Assembly (NCBI GenBank): GCA_965235125.1
Contig: CBDDXH010000008.1
Span: forward strand, 1 to 26,768
Length of the DNA: 26,768 bases
Direction: 5' to 3'
Source of the DNA: Pelagilacustribacter hypolimneticus
GTDB taxonomy: Bacteria; Pseudomonadota; Alphaproteobacteria; Pelagibacterales; Pelagibacteraceae
Shown here: piece by piece, positions 17,008-23,974 of the stretch
Numbering within the stretch: the first letter of the stretch is position 1
How the letters are laid out: every line of letters starts with the position of its first letter
The notes under the pieces: model-generated
What the model saw: the letters and a program-made list of their open reading frames with translations, nothing else
What the model was told of the DNA's origin: nothing
Database searches by the model: none
Position numbers and translations under genes: made by a program

Positions 17008-17921
17008 TGTAATTGCAAAAGACCTTTTGCAAAATATTCAGCTTTAAAAGGATATAGATCTGTTTCTTTTTCACCCATTCCAACAGCTAAAATTGGTAGC
17101 TTATATTTTTTACATATAGCTAAAACAATACCTCCCTTTGCAGTGCTATCGAGTTTGGTAATAATTAACCCAGTTATATTATGAATCTTGGTAAACTCTT
17201 CAACTTGGTTTAATGCATTCTGTCCTGTGGTTGCATCTAAGACTAAAATTGTTTCATTAGGAAAGGATTGATCTATTTTTTTTAATACATTGAATATTTT
17301 TTTATATTCATCCATTAAATTTTTTTTATTTTGCATTCGCCCAGCGGTATCGATTAGAGCTATATCGATATTTTTTTCTTTTGCGTATGTAGCTGTTTTG
17401 AAAGCTACAGAAGCAGGATCACTACCGGTGTTAGATTTAATGATATTGACATTAATTTTATTGGACCAAAGTTCTAACTGTTCAATAGCTGCAGCTCTAA
17501 AAGTATCAGCCGCTCCAAAAATTACAGATTTTTTATTATCTTTATAGAATTTTCCTAGTTTTCCAATCGTAGTTGTTTTTCCAACTCCATTTACTCCTGA
17601 AACAATAATTACTGTTGGTTTATTTATATTTAACGAGAGTAAATCTTTTTCATACGGAATTAAAGTGTTGGCAATTTTTTCAGCTAAAATATTAATAATT
17701 TGATTGAAGTCAGTTAAGTTTTTGTCCACTTTTAGTTTTTCAAATTCTTTTTTAAATTCAGCAGCTATTTCAGTTCCAACATCTGCACTTATTAAAAGCT
17801 CTTCAAATTGGGATAAAATATTTTGGTCAATAGTCTTCTTAGAAAATATATTCTTTAAACCTGCGGATAAGTTTAAAGAACTTCGGCTAAGGCCTGTTTT
17901 AAACTTATCAAATAAATTCAT
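17004..17921 (-). CDS. ftsY: Signal recognition particle receptor FtsY
   Basis: FtsY is the membrane-associated SRP-receptor GTPase that docks ribosome-SRP complexes for membrane-protein insertion. The 305-residue product has the NG domain only: an N-terminal helical bundle (about 1-95), P-loop GVNGVGKTT (109-117), DTFRAAA (139-145), DTAGR (191-195) and the late TKLDSTAKGG motif. The acidic A domain that precedes NG in E. coli is missing; short FtsY proteins of this kind are known in several bacteria and bind membrane through the N-terminal helix. The start is one base downstream of the dapF stop, so the pair is co-transcribed. The gene ends inside the end of the convergent DMT gene. Confidence 0.96.
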   Translation of the reverse strand: MNLFDKFKTGLSRSSLNLSAGLKNIFSKKTIDQNILSQFEELLISADVGTEIAAEFKKEFEKLKVDKNLTDFNQIINILAEKIANTLIPYEKDLLSLNINKPTVIIVSGVNGVGKTTTIGKLGKFYKDNKKSVIFGAADTFRAAAIEQLELWSNKINVNIIKSNTGSDPASVAFKTATYAKEKNIDIALIDTAGRMQNKKNLMDEYKKIFNVLKKIDQSFPNETILVLDATTGQNALNQVEEFTKIHNITGLIITKLDSTAKGGIVLAICKKYKLPILAVGMGEKETDLYPFKAEYFAKGLLQLH

Positions 17922-17922
17922 C

Positions 17923-18750
17923 TTAGATATTAACTTCTAATTTTTTTATTTCGGAAACAGGGCCAGTCATAAAAATATTTTCATCTTTATTTAGATGAAT
18001 ATTCAACACACCTTCTTTAAAAATAATATTACAAGTTTTCTCTGTTAATTTTTTATGATATCCAGCTACTGCAGTTGCGCAAGCAGCGGTACCGCAAGCT
18101 TTTGTTAGGCCCGCACCTCTTTCCCAGACATTAACTTTAATATTATTTTTATCTATGACTTGAGCAAGTGTAACGTTACATTTTTCGGGAAAAAAACTAT
18201 GATTTTCTAGTCGTGGACCTAATTTTTTTAAGTCAAAATTGAAGCAATCATTTACAAAAAAAACAATATGAGGATTACCTACGTTTAAAGCAAAACCTTC
18301 ATTAAATTTATTGTTACTTTGATCTACTATTTCTATATTTATTTTTTCAAAATTCATTTCTTTTGAGAGTGGAATTTTATTCCAGTCAAATATAGGTTTA
18401 CCCATATTTATTTTAACCATCAAATCATCAACTATCTCTGTTTTTAGTATTCGCTCAGTAGTTCTAAGAATAATATTATTTATTTTTTTTTCTTTTCCTA
18501 GTAAATATCCAATACATCGACTGCCATTTCCACAAGCAGCAACTTCATTTCCATCAGAGTTAAAAATAGTTATTGGAGTTTCATTATTTGTCTCTTTTTC
18601 TATAAAAATAATTTGATCAAAACCTATTTTTTTTCTATCTGCTAATTCAGTGATTTTTTCTTTTGATAAATGTATGTTTTTATTTCTTCGATCGATAATT
18701 AAAAAATCATTACCTAGGCCGTCCATTTTAAAAGCAGTAACAGTAGTCAT
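17923..18750 (-). CDS. dapF: Diaminopimelate epimerase DapF
   Basis: DapF interconverts L,L- and meso-diaminopimelate in lysine and peptidoglycan synthesis. With the start at 18750 (MTTVTAFKMDGLGNDF) the protein is 275 residues, the usual length, and the family N-terminus follows directly. The catalytic cysteines are Cys73 in ACGNGSRC and Cys219 in ACGTAAC. The open frame continues 61 codons upstream to 18933, but that part enters the hairpin-rich region ahead of ffh and shows no family similarity, so I do not include it. No ribosome-binding site precedes the ATG; a TATACT box 9 nt upstream suggests a nearly leaderless message. The gene is transcribed together with ftsY. Confidence 0.94.
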   Translation of the reverse strand: MTTVTAFKMDGLGNDFLIIDRRNKNIHLSKEKITELADRKKIGFDQIIFIEKETNNETPITIFNSDGNEVAACGNGSRCIGYLLGKEKKINNIILRTTERILKTEIVDDLMVKINMGKPIFDWNKIPLSKEMNFEKINIEIVDQSNNKFNEGFALNVGNPHIVFFVNDCFNFDLKKLGPRLENHSFFPEKCNVTLAQVIDKNNIKVNVWERGAGLTKACGTAACATAVAGYHKKLTEKTCNIIFKEGVLNIHLNKDENIFMTGPVSEIKKLEVNI

Positions 18751-18759
18751 GAATGCATT

Positions 18760-18765
18760 AGTATA
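18760..18765 (-). promoter_or_regulatory. Candidate -10 box for dapF-ftsY
   Basis: Read on the minus strand the sequence is TATACT (five of six consensus bases), ending 9 nt before the dapF ATG. Initiation about 7 nt downstream would place the transcript start only a few bases from the start codon, that is a leaderless or near-leaderless mRNA. No good -35 box lies at 16-18 nt. In such AT-rich DNA, a chance match is quite possible. Confidence 0.3.
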
Positions 18766-18773
18766 ATTATTCA

Positions 18774-18802
18774 TTGACATTTTAAACCCCAAATTGTAGC
18801 TT
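18774..18802 (+). promoter_or_regulatory. Candidate promoter of the ffh leader
   Basis: A perfect -35 hexamer TTGACA (18774-18779) is followed after 17 nt by TAGCTT (18797-18802), a weak -10 that is preceded directly by TG. Transcription would start near 18809, just before the first of three hairpins, and would give an ffh 5' leader of about 105 nt. The -35 match is striking; the -10 match is poor (three of six). A perfect TATAAT at 18762-18767 on the same strand has no matching -35 at the right distance. Confidence 0.4.
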
Positions 18803-18804
18803 CT

Positions 18805-18914
18805 GCCACTTTCCGCAAATTCATGTGTTTTTGCGGTGCTCTTAGAAATAAGAGGATCGACACTAGTCAGCGATGGTTCGCCCACTAGTGTCATTGGTGT
18901 TGCGCGATTATAAA
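18805..18914 (+). ncRNA. Putative structured 5' leader RNA of ffh (three consecutive hairpins)
   Basis: Three perfect-stem hairpins are packed in 80 nt. Hairpin 1 pairs 18813-18819 (CCGCAAA) with 18830-18836 (TTTGCGG). Hairpin 2 spans 18839-18854 (CTCTTA-GAAA-TAAGAG), a six-pair stem capped by a GNRA tetraloop in the plus-strand sense. Hairpin 3 spans 18859-18892: a nine-pair outer stem (GACACTAGT/ACTAGTGTC), a 2x2 internal loop (CA/CC), then GCGA-TGGT-TCGC. Bases 18801-18900 are 46% G+C, far above the surrounding DNA. About 22 nt after hairpin 3 comes the ffh ATG, without a clear ribosome-binding site. The GNRA loop favours a plus-strand RNA acting as an ffh leader. A small RNA, or a DNA operator (ACTAGT repeated 22 bp apart), are alternatives. 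It does not match the SRP RNA core, tmRNA or tRNA patterns that I know. Confidence 0.6.
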
Positions 18915-20279
18915 ATGTTTGAAAACTTAACAAATAAATTAGAGAGCATATTCTCTAAACTTAAAAGAGCTCCCTCTTTAAACGCAGAGCAGGTAGATAT
19001 TGGCTTAAAAGAAATACGCTTAGCCCTACTAGAAGCCGACGTTGCACTTTCTGTTGCTAAAGAATTTATAGAAAGAATTAAACCAAAAGCTATTGGCCAA
19101 GAAATTTTTAAATCAATTTCTCCAGGGCAAATGATAGTTAAGATTGTCTATGACGAACTAGTAAATTTTTTAGGAGAAAAAAATCAAGAACTTAATTTAA
19201 ATGCAGTTCCTCCAGCCTCTATTCTCTTAGTTGGCTTACAAGGATCAGGAAAGACTACAAGCGCAGCAAAATTAGCTAAATTATTAGAAAAAAAATATAA
19301 TAAAAAAGTCTTCCTAGTTAGCTTAGATGTTTACCGTCCAGCTGCACAAGAACAACTTAAGGTTTTAGCTGAAGCCAATCAAATTAATCACCTACCAGTA
19401 ATTAACGGTCAGCAACCATTAGATATAACAAAAAGAGCTTTAACCGCTGCAAAGCTTAATGGATCAGATGTTATTATTTTTGACACAGCAGGACGAACGC
19501 AAGTCGATCTTATGATGATGAATGAGATTAAACAGATCAAAAGTCTTGTTAAGCCTACTGAAACAATTTTGGTAGCAGATTCTTTAACAGGTCAAATTGC
19601 AGCGAATGTAGCAAAAGAATTTGATAAAACAGTTGATGTTTCAAGTATTATTCTAACAAGAATAGATGGTGACGGCCGTGGTGGAGCCGCTTTAAGCATG
19701 AAACACATGACCAACAAGCCAATTAAATATATTGGTGTTGGAGAAAAAATCGATGATTTAGAATTATTTTATCCCGAAAGAATAGCTAACCGAATTCTTG
19801 GAATGGGAGATGTTGTATCTTTAGTTGAAAAGGCATCCGAAGGTATGGATGAAGAAAAGTTAAGAAAAACAGAAGAACAATTAAAAAAAGGGTTATTTAC
19901 ATTAGATGACTATTTGACTCAGCTTAGACAAATGAAAAAAATGGGAGGCATGGAAGGAATTTTGTCTCTTTTACCTGGAGTCAATAAAATTAAAAAACAA
20001 ATGGAAAACGCCTCAATTGATGAAAAAATTCTTACTACGAATGAAGCTATTATTCTCTCAATGACAGAAAAAGAAAGAAATGATCCAAAAGTAATAAACG
20101 GCTCAAGAAAAAAAAGAATAGCTGCCGGAGCCGGTGTTGACGTTTCAACAATTAATAAATTATTGAAACAGTTCAAAATGATGACAGAAATGATGAAAAA
20201 GATGTCAAAAGGCAACAATAATCCAATTCCATCCGGAGCTATTCCTGATGAATTATTAAATCAGTTAAAACTAAAATGA
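18915..20279 (+). CDS. ffh: Signal recognition particle protein Ffh
   Basis: Ffh is the SRP GTPase that binds 4.5S RNA and signal sequences of nascent membrane proteins. The 454-residue product has the N domain (1-95), the G domain with P-loop GLQGSGKTT (107-115), DVYRPAAQEQL, DTAGRTQVD and TRIDGDGRGG, and the Met-rich M domain (about 300-430) with MKKMGGMEGILSLLPG, the RNA-binding stretch GSRKKRIAAGAGV and MMTEMMKKMSKG. The start is set at 18915 because MFENLTNKLESIF is the conserved family N-terminus; the in-frame ATG at 18873 lies inside hairpin 3 of the leader. It is followed at 10 nt by rpsP. Confidence 0.97.
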   Translation: MFENLTNKLESIFSKLKRAPSLNAEQVDIGLKEIRLALLEADVALSVAKEFIERIKPKAIGQEIFKSISPGQMIVKIVYDELVNFLGEKNQELNLNAVPPASILLVGLQGSGKTTSAAKLAKLLEKKYNKKVFLVSLDVYRPAAQEQLKVLAEANQINHLPVINGQQPLDITKRALTAAKLNGSDVIIFDTAGRTQVDLMMMNEIKQIKSLVKPTETILVADSLTGQIAANVAKEFDKTVDVSSIILTRIDGDGRGGAALSMKHMTNKPIKYIGVGEKIDDLELFYPERIANRILGMGDVVSLVEKASEGMDEEKLRKTEEQLKKGLFTLDDYLTQLRQMKKMGGMEGILSLLPGVNKIKKQMENASIDEKILTTNEAIILSMTEKERNDPKVINGSRKKRIAAGAGVDVSTINKLLKQFKMMTEMMKKMSKGNNNPIPSGAIPDELLNQLKLK

Positions 20280-20289
20280 AAGGAAACCA

Positions 20290-20742
20290 ATGTTAAAAAT
20301 AAGATTATCAATGGGTGGTGTTAGAAAAAGGCCTGTTTATAAAATCGTGATCGCAGACAGTAGAGCTCCTAGAGATGGAAGATTTATAGAAAAAATAGGA
20401 TCTTTTAATCCTCTTTTACCGAAAGAAAGCAAAGAAAGAATTTCGGTAGAAGCTGAAAGAGTTAAACACTGGATAAGTAAAGGCGCACAACCAACTGCAA
20501 GAGTGTCACGAATTTTAGGTGAAGCTAAAATTATGCCAATGCCCAAACCAGGGAATAATCCTTTAAAAGCTGTACCTAAAAAAGATAGAAAGAAAGAAGA
20601 AAAAGATGCTCCAAAAGCAGATGCAGCTAAAACACAAGGAACTAAACCAGGTGCAGCTAAAACAGAAGCACCTAAAACAGAAGCTCCTAAAACAGAAGCT
20701 CCAAAAGCAGAAATAGCAAAAGAAGAACCAAAAAAAGAATAA
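20290..20742 (+). CDS. rpsP: 30S ribosomal protein S16 with Ala/Lys/Pro/Glu-rich C-terminal extension
   Basis: S16 is a small-subunit assembly protein that binds 16S rRNA. The first 80 or so residues are canonical (MLKIRLSMGGVRKRPVYKIV, RDGRFIEKIGSFNP, WISKGAQPTARVSRIL). From about residue 95 to 150 there is a low-complexity tail rich in Ala, Lys, Pro and Glu that includes tandem APKTE units. Bacterial S16 is typically 80-90 residues, so the tail adds roughly 60; tails of this composition occur in other alphaproteobacterial S16 proteins. The start has a good ribosome-binding site (AAAGGAAACCAATG). It is 16 nt from trmD; rimM, which usually lies between them, is absent. Confidence 0.96.
   Translation: MLKIRLSMGGVRKRPVYKIVIADSRAPRDGRFIEKIGSFNPLLPKESKERISVEAERVKHWISKGAQPTARVSRILGEAKIMPMPKPGNNPLKAVPKKDRKKEEKDAPKADAAKTQGTKPGAAKTEAPKTEAPKTEAPKAEIAKEEPKKE
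20653..20712 (+). repeat. Four 15-nt tandem repeats in the 3' end of rpsP
   Basis: Four in-frame units, GCAGCTAAAACAGAA, GCACCTAAAACAGAA, GCTCCTAAAACAGAA and GCTCCAAAAGCAGAA, encode A(A/P)K(T/A)E. Differences are mostly at third codon positions, so the repeat has been kept at the protein level for some time while slippage could still change the copy number. Confidence 0.9.
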
Positions 20743-20758
20743 ATCAAAAAGAATCTAA

Positions 20759-21460
20759 ATGTTAAATATTAGAATCTTCTCTATTTACCCGGAATTATTT
20801 CCTGGCCCGTTAGATATTGGACTGTATAAAAAAGCGAGAAATAAAAAAATATGGTCCTTAGAAATAATTAATATTAGAGATTATTCTAAAGACAAACACA
20901 AAACAGTAGATGACACTCCATACGGAGGCGGAAGTGGCATGTTAATGAGAGCAGATGTTATTGCTGATGCTTTAGATAAAAATATAAAAAAAAAGAAGAA
21001 AGAAAAAATTATTTATCTTTCGCCTAAAGGTAAAAAATTCAATCAAAGCTTAGCCAAAAATTTTAGTAAATTAAAAAATTTAAATATTATTTGCGGGCAT
21101 TTCGAAGGTATTGATCAAAGAATTCTAGAGACAAGAAATATTGAAGAAATAAGCTTAGGAGATTATGTTTTATCTGGTGGTGAGACTGCATCTTTTGTTT
21201 TTCTTGATGCTATTATTCGCTTATTACCAGGCGTTTTAGGTAATAAATTTTCCACTCAAGAAGAAAGTTTTGAAAAATATTTGTTAGAATATCCGCAGTA
21301 TACAAAACCTCAAAAATGGGGAAAAAAAACACCGCCAGATGTGCTTTTGTCTGGTGATCATGCTAAAATAAAGGGATGGCGTTTAGCTCAATCTGAGGCT
21401 ATAACACGTCGCCTAAGACCAGATTTATGGCAAAAATACATTAATAAGTTTAAAAAATGA
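20759..21460 (+). CDS. trmD: tRNA (guanine-N1-)-methyltransferase TrmD
   Basis: TrmD makes m1G37 next to the anticodon of tRNAs reading CNN/GGG-type codons, using S-adenosylmethionine, and prevents +1 frameshifting. The 233-residue product shows the SPOUT trefoil-knot motifs: DDTPYGGGSGMLMRADV (about 55-70), LSPKGKKFNQ, CGHFEGIDQR and LGDYVLSGGETAS, all characteristic of TrmD. The C-terminal helical domain ends with AITRRLRPDLW. The stop codon overlaps the rplS start by 4 nt (ATGA). Confidence 0.97.
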   Translation: MLNIRIFSIYPELFPGPLDIGLYKKARNKKIWSLEIINIRDYSKDKHKTVDDTPYGGGSGMLMRADVIADALDKNIKKKKKEKIIYLSPKGKKFNQSLAKNFSKLKNLNIICGHFEGIDQRILETRNIEEISLGDYVLSGGETASFVFLDAIIRLLPGVLGNKFSTQEESFEKYLLEYPQYTKPQKWGKKTPPDVLLSGDHAKIKGWRLAQSEAITRRLRPDLWQKYINKFKK

Positions 21461-21951
21461 AAAATATTCAAGATATAAATAAAGCATTGGTTACAAAGAT
21501 CCTTGCAACTAAAAAAATTACAGATTTTAGCCCTGGAGATACAATTAATGTAGGGGTGAAAATTATTGAAGGAAAAAAAGAGCGTATTCAATATTTTGAA
21601 GGCGTTTGTATTGCTAAAAAAAATAGAGATATTAATTCTTCATTTACAGTGAGAAAAATTTCATTTGGCGAAGGTGTTGAAAGAACTTTTGCGCTTTACA
21701 GTCCTATAGTTGACTCTATTAAAGTAATTAGACTAGGCAAAGTACGTAGAGCTAAACTTTACTATTTAAGAGACAGAACTGGTAAATCTGCAAGAATAGC
21801 TGAAAAAATTAAAAGAAAAATTGGAATAGATATAGTTGCAAAACCAGTTGAAAATACTCAATCAACAGAAGTAAAATTAGAAGATGTTGCTAAAGAATCT
21901 AAGAAAGCAACACCAGCAAAAGCTAAAGCTGAGAGAAAAGAAAAAAAATAA
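21457..21951 (+). CDS. rplS: 50S ribosomal protein L19 with charged C-terminal extension
   Basis: L19 sits at the interface of the two ribosomal subunits. Residues 1-115 are canonical (FSPGDTINVGVKIIEGKKERIQYFEGVCI, SFTVRKISFGEGVERTFALYSP, VRRAKLYYLRDRTGKSARI). Residues from about 118 to 164 form a low-complexity Lys/Ala/Glu tail (for example KESKKATPAKAKAERKEKK). L19 is usually 115-130 residues in bacteria, so the tail adds about 40. It overlaps trmD by 4 nt and ends the ribosomal block; leuC follows at 12 nt in the same direction. Confidence 0.96.
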   Translation: MKNIQDINKALVTKILATKKITDFSPGDTINVGVKIIEGKKERIQYFEGVCIAKKNRDINSSFTVRKISFGEGVERTFALYSPIVDSIKVIRLGKVRRAKLYYLRDRTGKSARIAEKIKRKIGIDIVAKPVENTQSTEVKLEDVAKESKKATPAKAKAERKEKK

Positions 21952-21963
21952 TTTATTTTTTTA

Positions 21964-23364
21964 ATGTCGAAAACATTATACGACAAGATCTGGGAAGATC
22001 ATATGGTGCATCAGCAAAGCGATGGCACTGAACTTTTATATGTTGATCGTCATTTAATTCATGAAGTCACCAGCCCGCAAGCCTTTGAAGGATTAAGATT
22101 AAATAAAAGAAAAGTTAGACGACCAGATTTAACTTTAGCGGTGGCCGACCATAATGTTCCAACTTCAGATCGATCTAAAGGAATAGCTGACGAGGAATCT
22201 AGGATTCAAGTTGATACATTAAGAGACAATTGTAAGGAATTTTCAATAGAACTATTTGATATGAATGACAAGAGACAAGGAATTGTTCATATTATTGGGC
22301 CCGAACAAGGTTTTACTCAACCAGGCACAGTGATTGTTTGTGGTGACAGCCACACTGCAACACACGGAGCTTTTGGAGCCCTTGCTTTTGGTATTGGAAC
22401 ATCTGAGGTTGAACATGTTTTATCAACGCAAACTCTAATACAAAAAAAATCTAAAAATTTAAGAGTAAACGTAAGTGGTAAATTACCTATAGGAGTTACT
22501 GCAAAAGATGTGATTTTAAAAATTATAGGTACAATCGGTACAGCAGGCGGAACAGGATATGTTATAGAATTTGCAGGTGAGGTGATCAGAAACTTAAGTG
22601 TAGAAGAAAGAATGACTGTCTGTAACATGACTATTGAAGCTGGAGCAAGAGCAGGTTTAATTGCGCCAGATCAAAAAACTTTTGATTATTTGAAAGGAAA
22701 ACCAAAATCACCAAAAAACGATAAATGGGATAAAGCATTAGCGTTTTGGAAAACACTATATTCAGATAAAGATGCCACATTTGAAAAAGAAGTAAATATT
22801 AACGGTAGCGAAATAGAACCCTTAGTTACTTGGGGAACTTCGCCACAAGACGTGGTGTCTGTAACAGGCAATGTGCCTGATCCTGAAAACGAAAAAGATA
22901 ATGAAAGAAAAGTCGCTATGTATAGATCATTGGAATACATGGGTCTTAAACCTAATATTAAAATTAGCGATATAAAAATAGATAAAGTTTTTATCGGCAG
23001 TTGTACAAACGGTAGAATCGAAGACTTAAGAAATGCAGCAAAAATTGTTAAGGGAAAAAAAGTTGCAAAAACGGTAAGTGCTATGGTGGTACCTGGCTCT
23101 GGATTAGTTAAAGCTCAAGCCGAACAAGAAGGTTTAGATAGAATATTTATCGAAGCAGGTTTTGACTGGAGAGAACCAGGCTGTTCTATGTGTTTAGCAA
23201 TGAATGCAGATAAATTAAATCCTAAAGAAAGATGTGCATCAACTTCAAATAGAAATTTTGAAGGACGACAAGGCCGAGGTGGAAGAACTCATTTAGTTAG
23301 TCCAGCTATGGCAGCAGCTGCAGCTATTGAGGGTTGTCTGACCGATGTAAGAAAGTTTCAATAA
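21964..23364 (+). CDS. leuC: 3-isopropylmalate dehydratase large subunit LeuC
   Basis: LeuC with LeuD isomerises 2-isopropylmalate to 3-isopropylmalate in leucine synthesis. The 466-residue product belongs to the aconitase family. The three cysteines of the 4Fe-4S cluster are Cys347 (IGSCTNGR), Cys407 and Cys410 (PGCSMCLAMN). GDSHTATHGAFGALAFGIG (about 128-145) and the C-terminal SNRNFEGRQGRGGRTHLVSP are typical of LeuC. The length matches the E. coli enzyme. It is separated from leuD by a single base, so the two subunits are co-translated. Confidence 0.98.
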   Translation: MSKTLYDKIWEDHMVHQQSDGTELLYVDRHLIHEVTSPQAFEGLRLNKRKVRRPDLTLAVADHNVPTSDRSKGIADEESRIQVDTLRDNCKEFSIELFDMNDKRQGIVHIIGPEQGFTQPGTVIVCGDSHTATHGAFGALAFGIGTSEVEHVLSTQTLIQKKSKNLRVNVSGKLPIGVTAKDVILKIIGTIGTAGGTGYVIEFAGEVIRNLSVEERMTVCNMTIEAGARAGLIAPDQKTFDYLKGKPKSPKNDKWDKALAFWKTLYSDKDATFEKEVNINGSEIEPLVTWGTSPQDVVSVTGNVPDPENEKDNERKVAMYRSLEYMGLKPNIKISDIKIDKVFIGSCTNGRIEDLRNAAKIVKGKKVAKTVSAMVVPGSGLVKAQAEQEGLDRIFIEAGFDWREPGCSMCLAMNADKLNPKERCASTSNRNFEGRQGRGGRTHLVSPAMAAAAAIEGCLTDVRKFQ

Positions 23365-23365
23365 T

Positions 23366-23974
23366 ATGGAAAAATTTAATACTTTAAAAAGCATACCTGC
23401 TCATATGCCTATTTTAAATATCGATACCGATATGATTATTCCAAAACAGTTTTTAAAAACAATTAAAAGAACTGGTCTTGGAAAAAATTTATTTTATGAG
23501 ATGAGATATGATGAGAAAGATAATCCAATCAAAGATTTTATTTTAAATAAAAAACCTTTCAATGAGTCTAAAATACTTTTAGCTGGAAAAAATTTTGGGT
23601 GTGGTTCCTCTCGTGAGCATGCACCTTGGGCTTTATTAGATTTTGGCATTAAATGTGTAATAGCTCCTAGTTTTGCAGATATTTTTTACAATAATTGTTT
23701 TAAAAATGGAATTCTTCCAATTACGTTAGATGAAAAAAATATTCAAGAATTAGCAGATTACTCCAAAAGAGAGCAAGATATTGAAATTAAACTTGAGTCC
23801 CAAGAAATTTTATATGGCAATAAAGTTGTTAAATTTGATTTAGATTCATTTAAAAAAAAATGTTTACTAGAAGGATTAGATGATATTGCATTATCTTTAA
23901 AAAAATCAGTAAGCATTGAAAGCTATGAAACAAAAATTAAAAACTCAAAACCTTGGCTGACAAATAATGATTAA
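23366..23974 (+). CDS. leuD: 3-isopropylmalate dehydratase small subunit LeuD
   Basis: LeuD is the swivelling domain partner of LeuC. It has 202 residues. The conserved stretch NFGCGSSREHAPWAL (about 77-91) forms the substrate-binding loop and lies in the position expected for LeuD; N-terminal DTDMIIPKQFLKTI is also characteristic. The stop lies 8 nt inside leuB. Confidence 0.97.
   Translation: MEKFNTLKSIPAHMPILNIDTDMIIPKQFLKTIKRTGLGKNLFYEMRYDEKDNPIKDFILNKKPFNESKILLAGKNFGCGSSREHAPWALLDFGIKCVIAPSFADIFYNNCFKNGILPITLDEKNIQELADYSKREQDIEIKLESQEILYGNKVVKFDLDSFKKKCLLEGLDDIALSLKKSVSIESYETKIKNSKPWLTNND

Noticed and set aside
18873..18914. Earlier in-frame ATG for ffh at 18873
   Set aside because: It lies in the apical part of hairpin 3, and the added 14 residues precede the conserved Ffh N-terminus MFENL.
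18801..18914. SRP (4.5S) RNA, tmRNA or tRNA gene in the gap ahead of ffh
   Set aside because: The SRP RNA core (GGAA-type loop with the AGCAG internal-loop side), a tmRNA tag frame with T-arm, and a cloverleaf with a GTTCRA-type T-loop were looked for by eye on both strands and not found. The GGTTCG at 18875-18880 is not followed by a matching T-stem.
18751..18933. 61-codon in-frame extension upstream of dapF (frame open to 18933)
   Set aside because: It has no DapF similarity, runs through all three hairpins and even past the ffh start on the other strand. The family N-terminus begins at 18750 and gives the normal 275-residue length.
19919..20218. 99-codon minus-strand open frame opposite ffh
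   Set aside because: It is the antisense of the Met/Lys-rich Ffh M domain, with no start signal and no similarity I recognise.
20653..20712. CRISPR-like or intergenic tandem repeat
   Set aside because: The 15-nt units have no spacers, are in frame and code for part of S16.
20337..20747. 136-codon minus-strand open frame opposite rpsP
   Set aside because: It is the antisense shadow of the Ala/Lys-rich S16 tail, giving a low-complexity Ala/Ser/Gly/Leu product, and has no ribosome-binding site or neighbour support.
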